A stretch of 64,000 nucleotides of DNA from Macrothele yani (GCA_039090855.1 CM077022.1:70456971-70520970); one strand, 5' to 3'; shown: positions 24,471-37,094, counted from the first letter of the stretch. Notes: generated from the letters alone by a model not told the origin. Program-made: numbers and translations.

Positions 24471-24549
24471 CTCTAGTATCTGATGTTCAAAACAATGCAG
24501 TAATAAAAATATAGAAACTAAAAGTTCCACAAATTGGTTGAAATCTTCT

Positions 24550-26090
24550 ATTCTGATTATTTTATTCAATTCAATTCGTTTATTTTTGCTGTGCAGGAAA
24601 GATTGAATTACAAGTAGGTATATGAAAACAAGGGAGCATGGAAAAAAGGGGGAAAAGGGGGAAAAAGGCCAAAAAGGCCTGACAAAGTCCCAAAAAAACA
24701 AGAATTACAAGGTGGGTAAAAAAATAGTTGATAATCTTAACATAATTAAGTTAAATATAGTGGCAACAGAAAAAAAGAAAACATTATTGCAATATATATC
24801 AATGACAAAAGATAAGTGTTAATGTATATACATAATAATCCCTCTCCACTACAATCATTGATCTAGTGGCTGCAGTTCATGATGTAGTTTTTTTTTTTTT
24901 TAAATGGTTAATATTATTTAATGAGATTAATTCCATGGGCAGTGAGTTCCAGTAAGAAGGTCCAATGTAGTTAAGAGTTTGTTTCATGGTTTCTGTCTTT
25001 GGATGAATCGGTCAGATGCGTGATTTTGTGCGTGTGTCGTGTAAGTGCGTCTTAGTTACAATCTGTATGATATTGGCATGTAGGTTGTTTTTAATGTGCC
25101 TAAACATAATTTTTCCAATTTTGAAGTAGTAGTATAATTGGTTAATTGTAAGAATGTTATATTTGTTAGGGAAAACTCTTGCGTTATTGTATAATGAGAG
25201 TTGAGTATATGTGTTGGATTTAAGACCAATTAATCTAATAAATTTGTTTTGGAGGACCTGAAGTTTAGTAAGATTATATCCAGTCATTTGTCCCCATGAT
25301 AAGATTCCGTAGTTGACATGTGTCTGAAACATTGTATAATATAATTTGATGAGTGATTTAAAGGAGAGGTTAGTGTGTACCGAGCTGATCACACCAATGT
25401 TAGTAGAGAGTTTTGGTAGTAGACTATGTGTTTGTTCCATCTGAGATCATTTATGCAAAGTAATTCCTAGATATAATAGGGAGCTAACTTCTTCAATAAT
25501 TGTACCGTTTATGAATAGAGTGGTTGAGAAGACTTTTGTCTAGAAAATATGAGAGATTTAGTTTTGATAGTATTAATTATTAGTTGGTTGGAGATTAGCC
25601 AGTTAGAGATATTATTAAGTTGGGTATTGACGTTCATATTGTTCTAATTAGTAGCATTACTTGAGGCAAGAACAGTTATGCCATCAGCATATAAAAGAAA
25701 ATCAATGTTTGTAATTGAGTTAAAGATATCATTAATGTATAAATTGAATAATAGTGGCCCCAGGATGGAACCCTGTGGTACACAGGATGGCATAAGCTGA
25801 AGAGAAGATTGATATTGGTCAATTTGTGTGTATTGTTGTATACCTGACAGATAACTTTTAAAAAGCGAGTGTGCATTATTCCTAATTCCGATAGTGTGAA
25901 GTTTGTGTAGTAGTATGCTATGGTCAAGGGTATCAAATGCTTTAGATAGGTCTAGGAATAGAGCAGTAGTATTTAGGTTTAATTCAAAATTGTTTTGTAC
26001 TGTTGTATATAAAAGAATGTCCATATTGATAGTTAGGCCTACTGTAAGTTCTTTCACTGGTAGTAGAGTCAAATTTGTCATTCATTGGTG
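24550..26090 (-). pseudogene. LINE (CR1/Jockey-like group), RT and C-terminal part
   Basis: The minus strand carries reverse transcriptase blocks in order: ALFLDLSKAFDTLDHSILL, CVPQGSILGPLLFNLYINDI and FLLYADGITVLAS (25644-26081). In the catalytic YADD the second Asp is replaced by Gly. A thumb/C-terminal region follows at 25012-25440 (LYYTMFQTHVNYGILSWG). Frameshifts separate the two. The 3' non-coding tail runs toward 24550. The 5' end of the element is missing. A second, shorter copy of this family is at about 60150-61395. Confidence 0.85.
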
Positions 26091-26207
26091 ATGCATTTCC
26101 AACATTTACAGACTATTTGTTCCGGTTAAAGCTGAAAACATTGATTCACGCCTAGCAGTGTTGCATCCAAATGTTTTTGCAGTTGCCTCTGTAAAAGTAA
26201 TCCTTTG

Positions 26208-27440
26208 TATTGTGGAATAACTTTTTTACTGGTCTTATAGAGGTTATTTTTCATGAAAGTTGGTTGTCAAATTTTCGAACTAAAGCCTAGTTCGTCATCA
26301 GGACTACATCACTGGAGTAGTTGCTGCCACTCAGTTGGAAGAGTCCAACCGCAATTATAGTTAATTGTGGTACTTCTTCTTCTTGCTATTTCGATCCCTT
26401 CTTCTAGTTTCCTCTTTACTAAGTTTGACTGGTGGGCGATTATTTTTACTGAGTCCCAATTTATGGAGTGTCCACTTGCTTGTATATGTCTGTCTAGCCC
26501 TGTTTTGTTACTAATGTTCCTAATAGCTGCTTGGTGTTCTTTCATTCGGACCTTAATACTCCTCCCTGTTTCTCCTATATAGCTGAGTCCGCAGTTACAG
26601 TCGATGCAATAAATTACTCCTTCTTGCAATTGGATGTCCAATTCTTTCAGCTGGCAGGAATTTCTTTATTTTGTTATTAAGATCTGGAGCTAGCCGTAAT
26701 TTTGCTGGTGAATTTGAAGGTGGTTTTTTCCTGCTCCTTTTTTGGCACAAAAATTTGTCTAAATATTTTCTCAACATATGGGGAGGGGTAATTGTTTTCT
26801 GCCAATATTTCCTTTAATTCTTCTTTGTGAAGTTCTTTTTGAGTAGCTGAAGAGACCAGGATTTCAATTTTTTTTCCAAAAATTGTCTCGCCGTATTCGA
26901 TTTAATATAATCAGGGTGGAATGAGCAGAAGTCTAACATCTTCCATGTGTTGGTGGGTTTTCTGAAAAGCTGACTGAATATTTTCCTCTCTCTTGAGTGA
27001 TGTCAAGGTTAAATCTAGGAAATTGATGCTATGGTCTATTTCCTGTTCCAGGGTGTACTGCAAGGTCTTTTCTAGTAAGTTAAATTCTGCCAGAATCTGA
27101 GAGGGTAGAGATTGGTCCACAGTATCTACTATAATTAGGACATCATCCATGTATCTTACATAGAGAGCAAATAAGGAGGGTTGTATAAGGATTTTTGCCT
27201 CTAGTTTACTTATATAATAATTTGCTAGCAGAGGTGCTAGTGGAGAACCCATTAGACCCGTAAAAAAGTTATTCCACAATACACTATGAATAGAGGTGCC
27301 ATAAATTCATTTACAACTAGGAGTAATCCTTTGTTCAAAATTTTTTGAAAAGTGCTGTGTCTGTTTTCTTTTCTGCTTGATTTTCCTGAAAACCTTTGAA
27401 AATTGGTGTTTCTTGTTGTGGGTTAAGTTTGATTTTCAGA
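26208..27440 (-). mobile_element. Penelope-like element, second family
   Basis: Read on the minus strand: a reverse transcriptase core at 26911-27279 with MGSPLAPLLANYYISK and the catalytic YVRYMDDVLII, then, after frameshifts, a GIY-YIG nuclease at 26309-26641 (GVIYCIDCNCGLSYIGETGR). This RT-then-nuclease order is that of Penelope-like elements, which copy RNA into chromosomal DNA. A hammerhead-like motif lies downstream of the nuclease frame (26266-26301). A 22 bp inverted repeat (26208-26229 and 27260-27281) brackets the best conserved part. The RT N-terminus is degraded. Confidence 0.85.
26266..26301 (-). ncRNA. Hammerhead-ribozyme-like motif of Penelope-like element
   Basis: On the minus strand: CTGATGA (26301-26295), C, a perfect 6 bp stem GAACTA/TAGTTC with a 5 nt loop, then GAAA and the palindrome AAATTT. 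All three conserved core blocks are intact in sequence. It lies 8 bp beyond the stop side of the GIY-YIG frame, where Penelope-like hammerheads are expected. Cleavage has not been shown. Confidence 0.6.
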
Positions 27441-27486
27441 GACTGCAAATACTTAATTTTTTACCAAATTCATTTCAGCTGTTATT

Positions 27487-28300
27487 GTGGTCGGGTGCAT
27501 CATCTTGAAGCATGATGGGAAGCTTGTGCTATCTCACATCATCATCTTGGCCTTTAGCTTGCCCTCTTTACCACAGACTATCATAAGGGGATATCTTTGT
27601 CTTGATGCACTTTCTTATATTCCTAATCTACTCTGGTGTTTTATGTGCCAGGCTTATGGGCATCCTCAGCAGTCATGTAGCATGCATGCATGCTGCATGG
27701 TATGGGCTCTGTGGCACCATTGAACATATTGCACTTGACTGGACCTGATGCTGAGTTCTATGTTAACTGCTTTGGTAAACATGTAGCAGCAAAGCAGTGT
27801 CTGAAGTGGGTTGAAGACACAGCCATCTAGCATGTGAAGATGATGGAAAACCTCTCCTATCTGGAGGGCAAGATAGGTCATGGGTCCTACATTAGGACAG
27901 CAAACATACACATATGTGATAGTCACTAAGCAGTTGATGGCAACACAGACTGTTCTTCCTGTGGCTCCTGAATGTGACTAATCTTTTGAAGAAATATTTG
28001 CTGCTGGACTTGGAAGCCCTGAGGTCATGTTGTATGCATTCTTAGAAGAATCCCAACTCTTTGCCAAAATGTACTGTACCTCCACTGCATGCACTGGAAT
28101 ACTGATAGTGCTAAGTGAAAAGAAATCCAAACAGAAACAGGCATCTACATTATTGAAGTCTTCCCCCAAAACCCATTGTTTGACAGGTTTGTCCAAGACC
28201 TCTGAGACAAAGCACTCTCCCATCCTACTACCTGATTGTACGCTACCTCCAAAGGGTTGAAGAATTTCCAGAAAAAGTGATGGACCTTTGAGTGCTTTTA
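27487..28300 (+). pseudogene. LINE ORF1 (gag-like) remnant, copy 2
   Basis: Degraded plus-strand coding sequence with a zinc-knuckle-like CQAYGHPQQSC followed by a second, decayed Cys/His group near 27680-27800. This is the pattern of ORF1 RNA-binding proteins of I/Jockey-type LINEs. Open stretches continue at 28027-28260 (Lys/Ser/Thr-rich). Frameshifts and stops abound. It is placed immediately upstream of the ORF2 remnant with the same orientation, which supports a single element. Confidence 0.65.
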
Positions 28301-30124
28301 AGCACTTAGGTTGTCATGGTTCATCATAGTTTTCTTCTTCCTCTTCACCAGACATTCCATCATTCGGTGGAAATGCTGTAGTGTAGTTACTATTCAAGGG
28401 TTGATGGTAGGAAAAACCTGCTGTCGTTATACTCTCCATATGCTTTTGTCTCCAAAAGACAAACTATGACCATATGACATGCTTTCAGTGAAAGGCTACA
28501 GCATTTTTTGGAAATACAACATGTCTGTTGATATTGTATGTGGGAGCATTGTGATCTTTATCTCCCACAGTTATCTGGTCACTACTGTTGCAATGCCCAT
28601 TCTATTCCAGACAGTAGTGGCTCATCATTCTGTTTCTGTACCTGTGCTTCATATTGTCTGCAGTGTCTATCTAGTGCTAGATGAGAACATGGGAGTTGTA
28701 GATCTAGAGCAATATCCCATCTACTACCTGATTGTGTCCTACATAGTGACAGACACTGCAGACAGTATCACCTGTTTTACTCATGAGTGACTTTTGACTG
28801 CTTTAACCCTTGGTGGGGTAGTGTCGGCTGTGATATAAGTGGTTGTAAGATAGAATCCCTTGTGTTTTTGTCCTCTTTTAAATACTGATGCTGACTTTTC
28901 CTTCCAAGAGCTCATTTGTATCTTCACTTCGATTGATTTGACTTTAGATTCACTGTGTATGCCAGTTGGTCCTGAATGATGTGTGACAACCTTCATGGCA
29001 GTGATCGTTTCCCCATTTTCTATTTGTTTGCTGAGAGCATTTTTTTCTTCAGCATCTTCCCCTCTTCAGTGAAAAATGAATAGGGCCAGATAGGCTTTCG
29101 TCACATCATCCACTGTAAGTCTACTGATGTGGCTGTTACAGATATTATAGCATGCATTTTTCAGACTGCTGATCTTGCTATTCCTAAAACCTCCACAAAG
29201 CTCCCAGCTCATATGAAACCTTGGTGGAGCCTTAAGGGCATTGCTGCTAGAAAGGTGCAATGTAAGGCATAGTCTAATTTCAGACTTTACCCTGCCAGAG
29301 TGAATCTACTTGCTTTCAAGCATATAAATTGTTATGCTCATTTGGTACATTGGTAAACCAAGAGGGAATCTTGGTTTGGTATATGTCATTGATAAACATG
29401 CACACAATGGTTCCAATACCAATTGAGACAAGATTCACAAGATCTGAGGAAAGCACAGTTCTCAGCAAATAGATCCTCATACTTGAGAGTTATAGCAGCA
29501 CATATGTGTATTGTGGATTGTCTGTGTGTATGGTCTTTGCTGCTGTTTCCAGTGGGGTAGTGCCTATCCAGTCTCATTTATTACATGAAGGTGCAGGCAG
29601 AATGGCATGGCAGAAACTGTTTTTGCACCTATAAAAATGCTTTCTATACTGTCCCTTCACACTGACAGAATTGAAGGTGGCTCTGTATTAATCTTGTGCC
29701 GCATCTGTCACACCAGATGACATTAACAATAACATGTTATGGCATCTGTCACTGTTATCTCTGGAGAATCTTTTCCTGTTCAACTAGATTTGGTTGAATG
29801 ATAGTTTCCTGGACTTTTCTTCGGAGAGCATTTATATATTATACCTTTCCTGTAGTTGGCAAAGATCCTAAGTTTCCCTTCCACTTATTGTCCTATTGCC
29901 CTTACTAGAAGTCCACACTAGGTTCTGGGACACATGGTTAATGCCTGGTTAATCAATTACATGGAAAGTCACAATGTCATCCATAGTCGATAACCTCGTG
30001 ATCATGTGCTCCATCTCGAAATATCTGTGTGTGAGGGGCTTACTGGTATCCATCTTCTTTGACATTGAGAGAGCATGTGATCCTGCATGACAACATCGTA
30101 TTTTCTGAGATCTCCACAAATGTA

Positions 30125-31430
30125 CAGGGTGTCCCAGAAAGGTGTTATCAATCTCAAATGATAACTTTGGATGCAAAACTAATATCAGCATTCTGTTTGC
30201 TACAGGTGGTAAGGAATACCCTCAAGTTTTCTAGAAGTGTACCCAATGGATCCTGTGATGAAAGCACAGATTGTGGAGTGAGTTATTGAAAACCAATCCA
30301 AAACGCAGGTTCAGCGGAATTTCAGGACCAAAATATGGGAGCAAATCATACACACGTAACAGCATCAGGAAGTGGTACAAGTCATTCAAGGAAACTGGTA
30401 GCGTTCTTACATAGAAAAGCCCTGGACAACCATCACTGGTTCCAGAAAGGGAAGAGATTGTGAGACAAACATTCACTCGTTGCCCTCGAAAATCAATCAG
30501 ACAAGCAGCACAACAGCTGGCCATCGCCAAGTTGTCAGTATAAGAGTGTTACATCAGAGATTGGAAATGCACCCGACTAAACTGCAGATAACCCATCAAA
30601 TAACCCCATATGATCATGTAGAAATGTAAACAGTTTGCTGAAGAGATGTTGGAGAACATTCCAAGTGCTGAATCTTTCCTGAGACAAATCTGTTTCTCAG
30701 ATGAGTGCACTTTCCATGTTTCTGGAAAGGTTAAATAAATAGAATGAGATAATTTGGGGAACTGAACACCCGCATTGCACAATGAAGCATGAACATGCTA
30801 GCCCAAAAGTGAATGTTTGGTGTGGCATAATGGTCGACCGTGTTATTGGACTCTTTTTCTTTCAGGAAGTGACCGTGAGAGCTGATAGTTATCTGGACAT
30901 GATTAAGCAGTTTGTGTATCCCTTGTTGGATGAACTTACAACTCCGGTGATTTTCCCACAAGATGGGGCGCCACTTCATTGGGCTTTGATTGTGAGGTCG
31001 CTGGTTACCAAATTTCCCAATCAATAGATTGGGTATGGTGGTACCATTGCATGGCCCCCACTTTCGCCGGACTTAACACCCTGTGACTTTTTTATGGGGA
31101 TTCCTCAAGGGTGAGGTTTACAGCACCCATGTTGCAGACATTGCTGACCTAAAGAAGAGGATTACACATGCACAGTAGAAAGTTAATATGGAAATTCTCG
31201 AATGAACATGGTTCGAACTGGAATACCGTTTAAAACATTGTTCGGGTGACAAATGGTGCCCATGTTGAATGTCTATAAAACTTCATGATCTGTTTTACAA
31301 ATTAGCACAAGTTGTGTATTGAGATCATTTATATTAAAATAAATGATCTCAATACACAACTGATTATGTAAAATTGGTTACACCTTTATAGTTTAAACTG
31401 ATTATGTAAAATTGGTTACACTTGGTAGTT
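30125..31430 (+). mobile_element. IS630-Tc1-mariner element inserted in LINE
   Basis: Starts CAGGGTGTCCCAGAAAGG after TA (30123-30124) and ends before TA (31431-31432), exactly where the LINE reading resumes. The inverted termini are only partly conserved: a subterminal AAAGGTGT(T/A)A(T/C)CAAT block is shared, and the right terminal sequence appears twice in tandem (31360-31430). The plus strand codes a transposase remnant: FSDECTFHVSG, FPQDGAPLHW and SPDLTPCDFF supply three acidic residues, the last two about 41 residues apart by eye, suggesting a DD41D-like group. Several stops make it inactive. Confidence 0.82.
31311..31360. repeat. Perfect 21 bp stem-loop
   Basis: Arm 31311-31331 (GTTGTGTATTGAGATCATTT plus A) is exactly complementary to 31340-31360 with an 8 nt loop. 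It lies in the 3' part of the DDE element, just before its duplicated right terminus. It may be a subterminal transposase-binding or structural feature, or chance folding debris. Confidence 0.8.
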
Positions 31431-32965
31431 TACATGGGATCTGCCCAAGTTCATAGCCGATTTTCTTTGTGGTTGGATGTTCTAGGTGCAGCACTCTTCT
31501 ACACATGTCTCTCAAGGTTCTATCATATCCAACATATAGTTTATCCTTCACAAAAATTCCTTGCTGTGCAATCTTCTTGCAGTTTTGAGTACTGCATATG
31601 TTGATAACTTACATATAATTTGTTTGTCAACGGGTGTGCGTTTTATTGAACAGCAGCTGCAGTTGGTCATAGATCAGATCTCTAAATCAGTGACCAGAAA
31701 TGACTTTGTACTTTCTCAAGAACAAACTACACATGCCCAATTTTGTTGGAGGTGTGGCCTCTGTCCTGAACCAGAGTTGCATTTGGGCTCCACAGCCATA
31801 CCAGTTTTGCTGGAGACAAAATTTCAAGGTTTCACAATTGACTGAACTGTGTTTACATGCAACTGCTTATGAATTCCTGGTTGAAGGCTTTGACCATACT
31901 GACGTTCCTCTTGAGCATGTCTTGTGTAGTTGCTCCATATCTATCATTCTATGATTTAGTCAAAACTGGAATATGTCTGTGTGGTGTTTGGCTCAGTGCA
32001 TCAGTCCGTGCTTAGGCCCCTAAACACTGTTCATCATCAGGTCTTATGTCACTGTGAGGGAGCTTTCTGTACATTTCCAATATCTAGCCTGTATGTGGAA
32101 ACCAACAAACCACCACTGGATTTGTGTCATCTATAGCTGTTGTGTCAATTCTACTTGAAATTATGATCTCTTCTGGAACATCCTTTATATGTTGCAGTTT
32201 TCAATCCTCAACATGCTCACATGTTTGAGAATCAGCCCTTGTGTGTTCTAACATTTGGATTTTGAATGTCTGCCATGTCACAGGATGCGGTAATTGGCAT
32301 GTCATTGATTGGAAAGACCAGGGGCTTTGAGGAAACTTCCTGGCACCACCTTGGTACCCAGATTACCTCTACCCCTGTATCAGTGTGCCAGCAGTTCTTT
32401 GCTGAGCATCAGCTCCTCCACTAGTAATTTGTTCCAATTTCTGTGGATGGTTTAAAGTTGGGTAGAGCCATGGGGTCTGTGTGCTACTCTCTGTATTAAT
32501 GCTGTTTTTGTCAAGCAGATTTCAGCTAAGGTGCATGTTCTGTACCTTCCACTTCATCACATCAAGTTGAGACCTTGTCAACATGCTCTGGTTTATTTCG
32601 ATTCCTTGAGCATTTTGTAGTCTCTCCTTTGCAGATGGTGGAGACAATCTTTCTCTTTGTTAGGTGATGCCAGTTTTTAGGTATGATCCTGCTGGGTTTC
32701 CAGCCATGTTGTGATGTAGGAAAATCTGTCAGCTGTTGCTGTGTTGCCAGGTCTGTTTCATTTCTGGCAGCCACAGCCTTGTTGCTGTTACACCAGGAGT
32801 TACATTTTACTGTTTGTGAACATATCAAGCAGATTTGACAAAGTCTGAAACCAGCAGGTAGAAAAGAAACTGTATTGTGTATAGCCACTTCTGGAAGACT
32901 GGTCTTCATGCTTTTGCCCGGTATTGATATTGTTGTGTCACTCATAGTTGCATGGTGAGAATGTC

Positions 32966-32966
<1 letters not shown>

Positions 32967-33023
<57 letters not shown>
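32967..33023. repeat. (GT)n microsatellite
   Basis: About 28 uninterrupted GT units followed by GCGTGCACC. It lies at the 3' edge of the LINE copy 2 and could be its tail or an independent microsatellite. Confidence 0.95.
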
Positions 33024-33027
<4 letters not shown>

Positions 33028-33178
33028 CACCGTGCGCTTATTTTCTTCTTTTACCTGCTCTACAAGAATACTCAAAAATCCTGTGTTGCATTTTAAATTA
33101 TCAGTGTGATATGTTATCATGAGTTAAGTGAAATATAGGGTGAATACTTCTGTGAGTTATTAGATCAAGAAAGCAACG

Positions 33179-34752
33179 GTGATTCTGAGGCAGAAGCAGA
33201 TGATGTCACAGGGAAAGTGGAAGCACAGGGGGATCTCAGGAGAAGAAGTGTGCAAAGCTCTAAAAGCTCTTCAGAATGGTAAGGCTCTGGGAGTTGATGG
33301 CATAACTGCTAAGATGTTGAAATATGGTGGTGACTCTGTAATTGACTGGTTAACTGAAATTTGCCACTTTTGCTGGGAGTTAGGAATGTCCCTTGGGATT
33401 GGAAAGATGCTATCAGTGTTCCCTTGTATAAGAGAAAAGGTGAGCAGACTGGCTGCAAAAGCTATTGTGGTGTTAGCTTACTGAGTGTGCCAGGGAAAGT
33501 GTTTGGTTAGGTCATTATTGAAAAAGTACGAGATCTTACATCAGAGAAAATGTAGCATGTTTAGAGTGGTTTTATGCCTGGTAAAGGCTGCACTAACCAA
33601 ATTTTTGCTTTACACGTGATGATTGAAAGAAAAGTATATGGCTGTTGATAAGAAAGTTTTTGCTGCCTTCATAGATTTAGAGAAAGCTTATGACCGAGTA
33701 AATGGGATACTTTTGTGGAAGGTATTGAATAAATATGGTGTTACTGGGAATCTACTTAATAGTGTAAAAGCCATGTGTGCTGACAGTAGAGTTTGTGTAC
33801 GAGTGAATGGTGTTTTATCAAAATGGGTTTCTTTTGGTGCAAGAGTCAGACAAGGTTGTGTAATGTCACCATGGCTGTTTAACAATTTATGCATATGTGA
33901 TGCCAAGATGGACAATACTGGTTTATGTCTTGGTAATATCTGTGTGTGCAGATTACTGTATGCTGATGACACAGTCCTGTTGGCAGAGAGCAAAAGTGAG
34001 TTGCAGAGTATGTTGTCCCGGATGTACGAAGTTTGCATGAAATTCAAACTGAGTATAAATCAGGTTAAAACCAAAGTTATGGTTTTTGAGCACGAAACTG
34101 TTAGCACTGAATGTAATACAAGTCTAAATGGTACCATGATTGACCAAGTGAATGAGTTTGTGTATTTAGGAAGTATGTTTGACAGAGAGAACAAATTAAA
34201 TGGTGAAATTAGTAAGTGAGGGAATTCTTCATTGAAAGTCATAGCTGCTTTGGGAGGTTTTCACAGGAATGATGAGTTCTCAAGAGAGTCCCCTGGCTGT
34301 GTATGAAAGTGTAATTGTTCCTACTCTGGTGCATGGCTGTGAAACCTGGGTGCTACAGAAGAAGCATAGGAGTTGTTTGTGTGCTGGAGGAATGCATTGC
34401 TTACGTAGGGTTTGCGGCAAGACACGTTCTGATCCTGTGAGGAATGAAGATGTGTTGCAGTTGTGTCTTGTGAAGCAAAATGTTGTTAGCCAGGTGGAGA
34501 CTAATATGCTTCTGTGGTTTGGCGATGTTAAAAGAATGAGTGATGAGATGCTTACTGGTCCAAGTGGCAGGAAGGAAAGGCAGAGGAAGGCCAAGGAAGT
34601 CATGGAGGGATCAGATTCAGGAGTGTCTGCATGAGAAAACGATTAGGAGTATGAAGTATAGGTCTTCTGTACATCGTGTGATGGATGTCAGTGAAGCCCA
34701 AGTTGTGTGTCAAGATCAGTGTAAATGGAAAAGTTTGATACGCCATCAGTAA
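33179..34752 (+). pseudogene. LINE reverse transcriptase, clade not assigned
   Basis: Plus-strand RT in several frames: finger region (KALGVDGITAKMLKYGG, 33270), then FAAFIDLEKAYDRVNG (33660), VRQGCVMSPWLFNN (33845), the intact catalytic LLYADDTVLLAES (33955) and FVYLGSMF. The thumb and C-terminal segment (ESVIVPTLVHGCETWV, then GRPRKSWRDQIQECL) follow at 34269-34700. Three frameshifts or stops separate these. The endonuclease is missing or unrecognisable, so it is 5'-truncated. It differs in sequence from the other LINEs of the window. Confidence 0.87.
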
Positions 34753-34754
34753 GT

Positions 34755-35615
34755 AAATAATCAGTTAAAAAATTTTCTGGTAGTTTGTATTTCTTTGTGG
34801 AGGTAACCTCTGAATCTCGGAGAACAGCTTAGTGATATGTATGTACGTACATGTTGTCTGTGATCTTTTTTTTTTTGTTGTTACACTTGGTGTTTTTCAG
34901 TTTGTGTAGTTCGTTGTCTCTGTGTTGGCCATTTACACCACTTCATATCATATTTGTGTACTTCATGCTGTACATGTTTGTGTCTGGTTTAATTTCAGAA
35001 CATGGTGCTTGGTGCTATTTGTCCAATTGAGGCCCTTGTACCAATAAACGTGATGAACTAGCCAACTGATTCTTTGACCTGGTAGCAATGATTGGTGTCT
35101 GCTCTCTTTATCTGTATTGGTTATAATCAGTGTTTTCACATCACAGTGCATAAATAATGTGTAACCTATTTTTCCATGCTTGTTATAGGTACAGCTTTTT
35201 GATACAGATATGGATTTTGCCATAGATACAAACTTATTGTCTACATAGGTAGTCTTGTTTTATAGCATATCAGTGAGCTTTGCTCTGCCATGCAGTTGTG
35301 ATGATTCGAGTTATTTATGCATTCATGTTAGCTAGTCTTGATGATGTGTTGATGACTTCTTCATGATAATGAATGAACATTTTTGGAAAGTTCTGATGAA
35401 AAAAAATTAATAAATTTGTGTAAAAGCATTTTTAAACAAGTTTTTATGGTTGTTAAAAGGAAAGTATTTTACCTCAGATTTTTTAATGAAATCTTCATTT
35501 GTTTTCAGGAGTCATTTCTAAGGTATTGGTGACCATGCTGGGTAGATTTGCGAGCCCACATGGTTGTTGATTTTGCCACTTTTTATTTGAAAATTTCGAA
35601 TGATTCTTCCTTGTG
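34755..35615. other. No recognisable gene
   Basis: Non-coding. A segment near 34800 (TAACCTCTGAAT...AGCTTAGT) recurs in similar form near 52402, so a short dispersed repeat is present. The last 100 bp before the 78 bp duplication may belong to a decayed Penelope-like end. Confidence 0.4.
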
Positions 35616-35693
35616 TTCACTTGATTTTTAATCACTGTTAGAGAGTCCCAGTCCAATTTGTGTCATTTGTTGTATGTGTTGATCTAGTCCTAC
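35616..35693. repeat. 78 bp flanking direct repeat, left copy
   Basis: Begins TTCACTTGATTTTTAATCAC and ends GATCTAGTCCTAC immediately before the LTR element. It recurs with one mismatch at 43236-43313, immediately after the LTR element. A diverged inverted version lies at about 43385-43480 within Penelope-like sequence. Confidence 0.93.
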
Positions 35694-36294
35694 TGTGTGG
35701 ATCTCTGCGAGCGAGAGGCCCCTTTAAATACTTATATATGATTTTTGTGTCTTTTTCGTGTGTATATGTATGTGTTCAAGTGACAGCCGTGTAAGATATC
35801 TTGTACGAGAATGAACAATTTATCCTTGCAAACTCACTGCTGGACATTTTGGGGACATTGGTCCTCAACGACGCCATTTTGCTCGAACTCGTAAGATAGT
35901 CGTTGGTTGTCAAGTACATGGTGATATTTGGTACGCCTTCTTACATGCTCGGAGGCGGAACTTAAAGAACATTCGTTACGAGGTGTCAACAATGCAACCC
36001 CCAAAAACGTTGGGGGGTTCGCGGAGGAAGAGAGATGAGGAGTACATTAGAGATTGGAAGGCGAGGAGAATGAGATGTCACGGTGATACACCATAATGTT
36101 TTTTTGTTGTATGGGATATAACCCATAAAGCATGTAAATAATGTACAGTTGTATATATATACCTTGAATAAATATTCGGATTTCTTGGCAAATGGATTTA
36201 TGAGCTGAAGGTATTTTCCTTAAGGCCGTACTTTGTAAAGGTCGAAACGAACCAAACGGGCCTGGGAACCACAGGCTCGCTAAAACATGTCACA
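35694..36294 (+). repeat. 5' LTR
   Basis: 601 bp, begins TGTGTGGATCTCTGCGAGCG and ends ACATGTCACA (5'-TG...CA-3'). It contains a TATA-like TTTAAATACTTATATATG about 35 bp in, and AATAAA near 36168. Compared with the 3' LTR there are about 16 substitutions and a 4 bp shorter (TA)n run. Confidence 0.93.
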
Positions 36295-37094
36295 CTGGCA
36301 CAGCCGGTAGGATCCGTCCCGAGCAAAGGACGAATAGGAACGGTATTCGCCCATCGCCCGGAATAAAAAATTGAATTAATCGGAACAACTTTTCTTCACA
36401 CTGGAATTAAAGGAATTGAAATTAAAGGAATTGGCATGGTCGCTGAAAAAAAAAACCTGACGGATTTTAGATGTACTAACAATTACCGCCAGAATTAGGC
36501 TATAAAAGAAAGCTCAAATCCAAGCATGGACCGAAAGAAGGAACTGATGGACGCGTGTAAGGAACCAATTATTTATGGATGAGGTATCACCCTGTTGCTG
36601 GACTAAATATAAAGTGGGAGAAAGAGACTGTGATTCCGTTAATTTGATGGAACAAGAACTGGATTTTGTGATGACTGTGGAAATGCTTACGTTGGATAAT
36701 GGGGTAAGTTGCTTTTAGTCCCAATTTAAATAGAGCCATTTAAAAAAAAAAATAGAACATACAAGGGGGAACACACATGGTTAGGAATAGGAAAAAGTAG
36801 GGAGATTGTAGGATATTGCTTAGTGGTTAGGAGTAAACGTTTAGAATGAGTAAACAAGAGTTTCGGATGAATTATTTTTCTTGTATAAGTATCAGTGTTC
36901 TTTAAGATGTTTTATGGTTTATGTGATAGTAAATGAAGTTGTGTGGTGGTATTAATGTAAATGAAGTGTAGGCAAGAAATGAAATATTTTGGATTTGTGA
37001 AAAAGAAGAATAGATTCAGCCTGAATTCTTCTAGTTTAAATATAAAGGGAAAGTTTAAATAAAGAATAAAATTCTTTGGAAACTGGTATTAATG

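Larger units (their letters stand above)
28479..32950 (+). pseudogene. LINE (I/Jockey-like) ORF2 remnant, copy 2
   Basis: The longer copy of the LINE at 19645-23205. The endonuclease begins about 28479 (SVSVPVLHIVCSVYLVLDEN, then GVVDLEQ). The RT part after the inserted DDE element includes AYVDNLHIICLSTGVR (a decayed YADD box, about 31600) and QISKSVTRNDF. An RNase H-like region lies near 32430-32500. Numerous stops break it. A DNA transposon (30125-31430) splits the RT domain: the sequence before it (ISTNV side) and after it (ACATGGGATCTGCC) are contiguous in copy 1. The right limit is near the (GT)n repeat. Confidence 0.75.

Noticed and set aside
32938..33120. His/Thr-repeat reading frame on the minus strand
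   Set aside because: Artefact of the (GT)n microsatellite.
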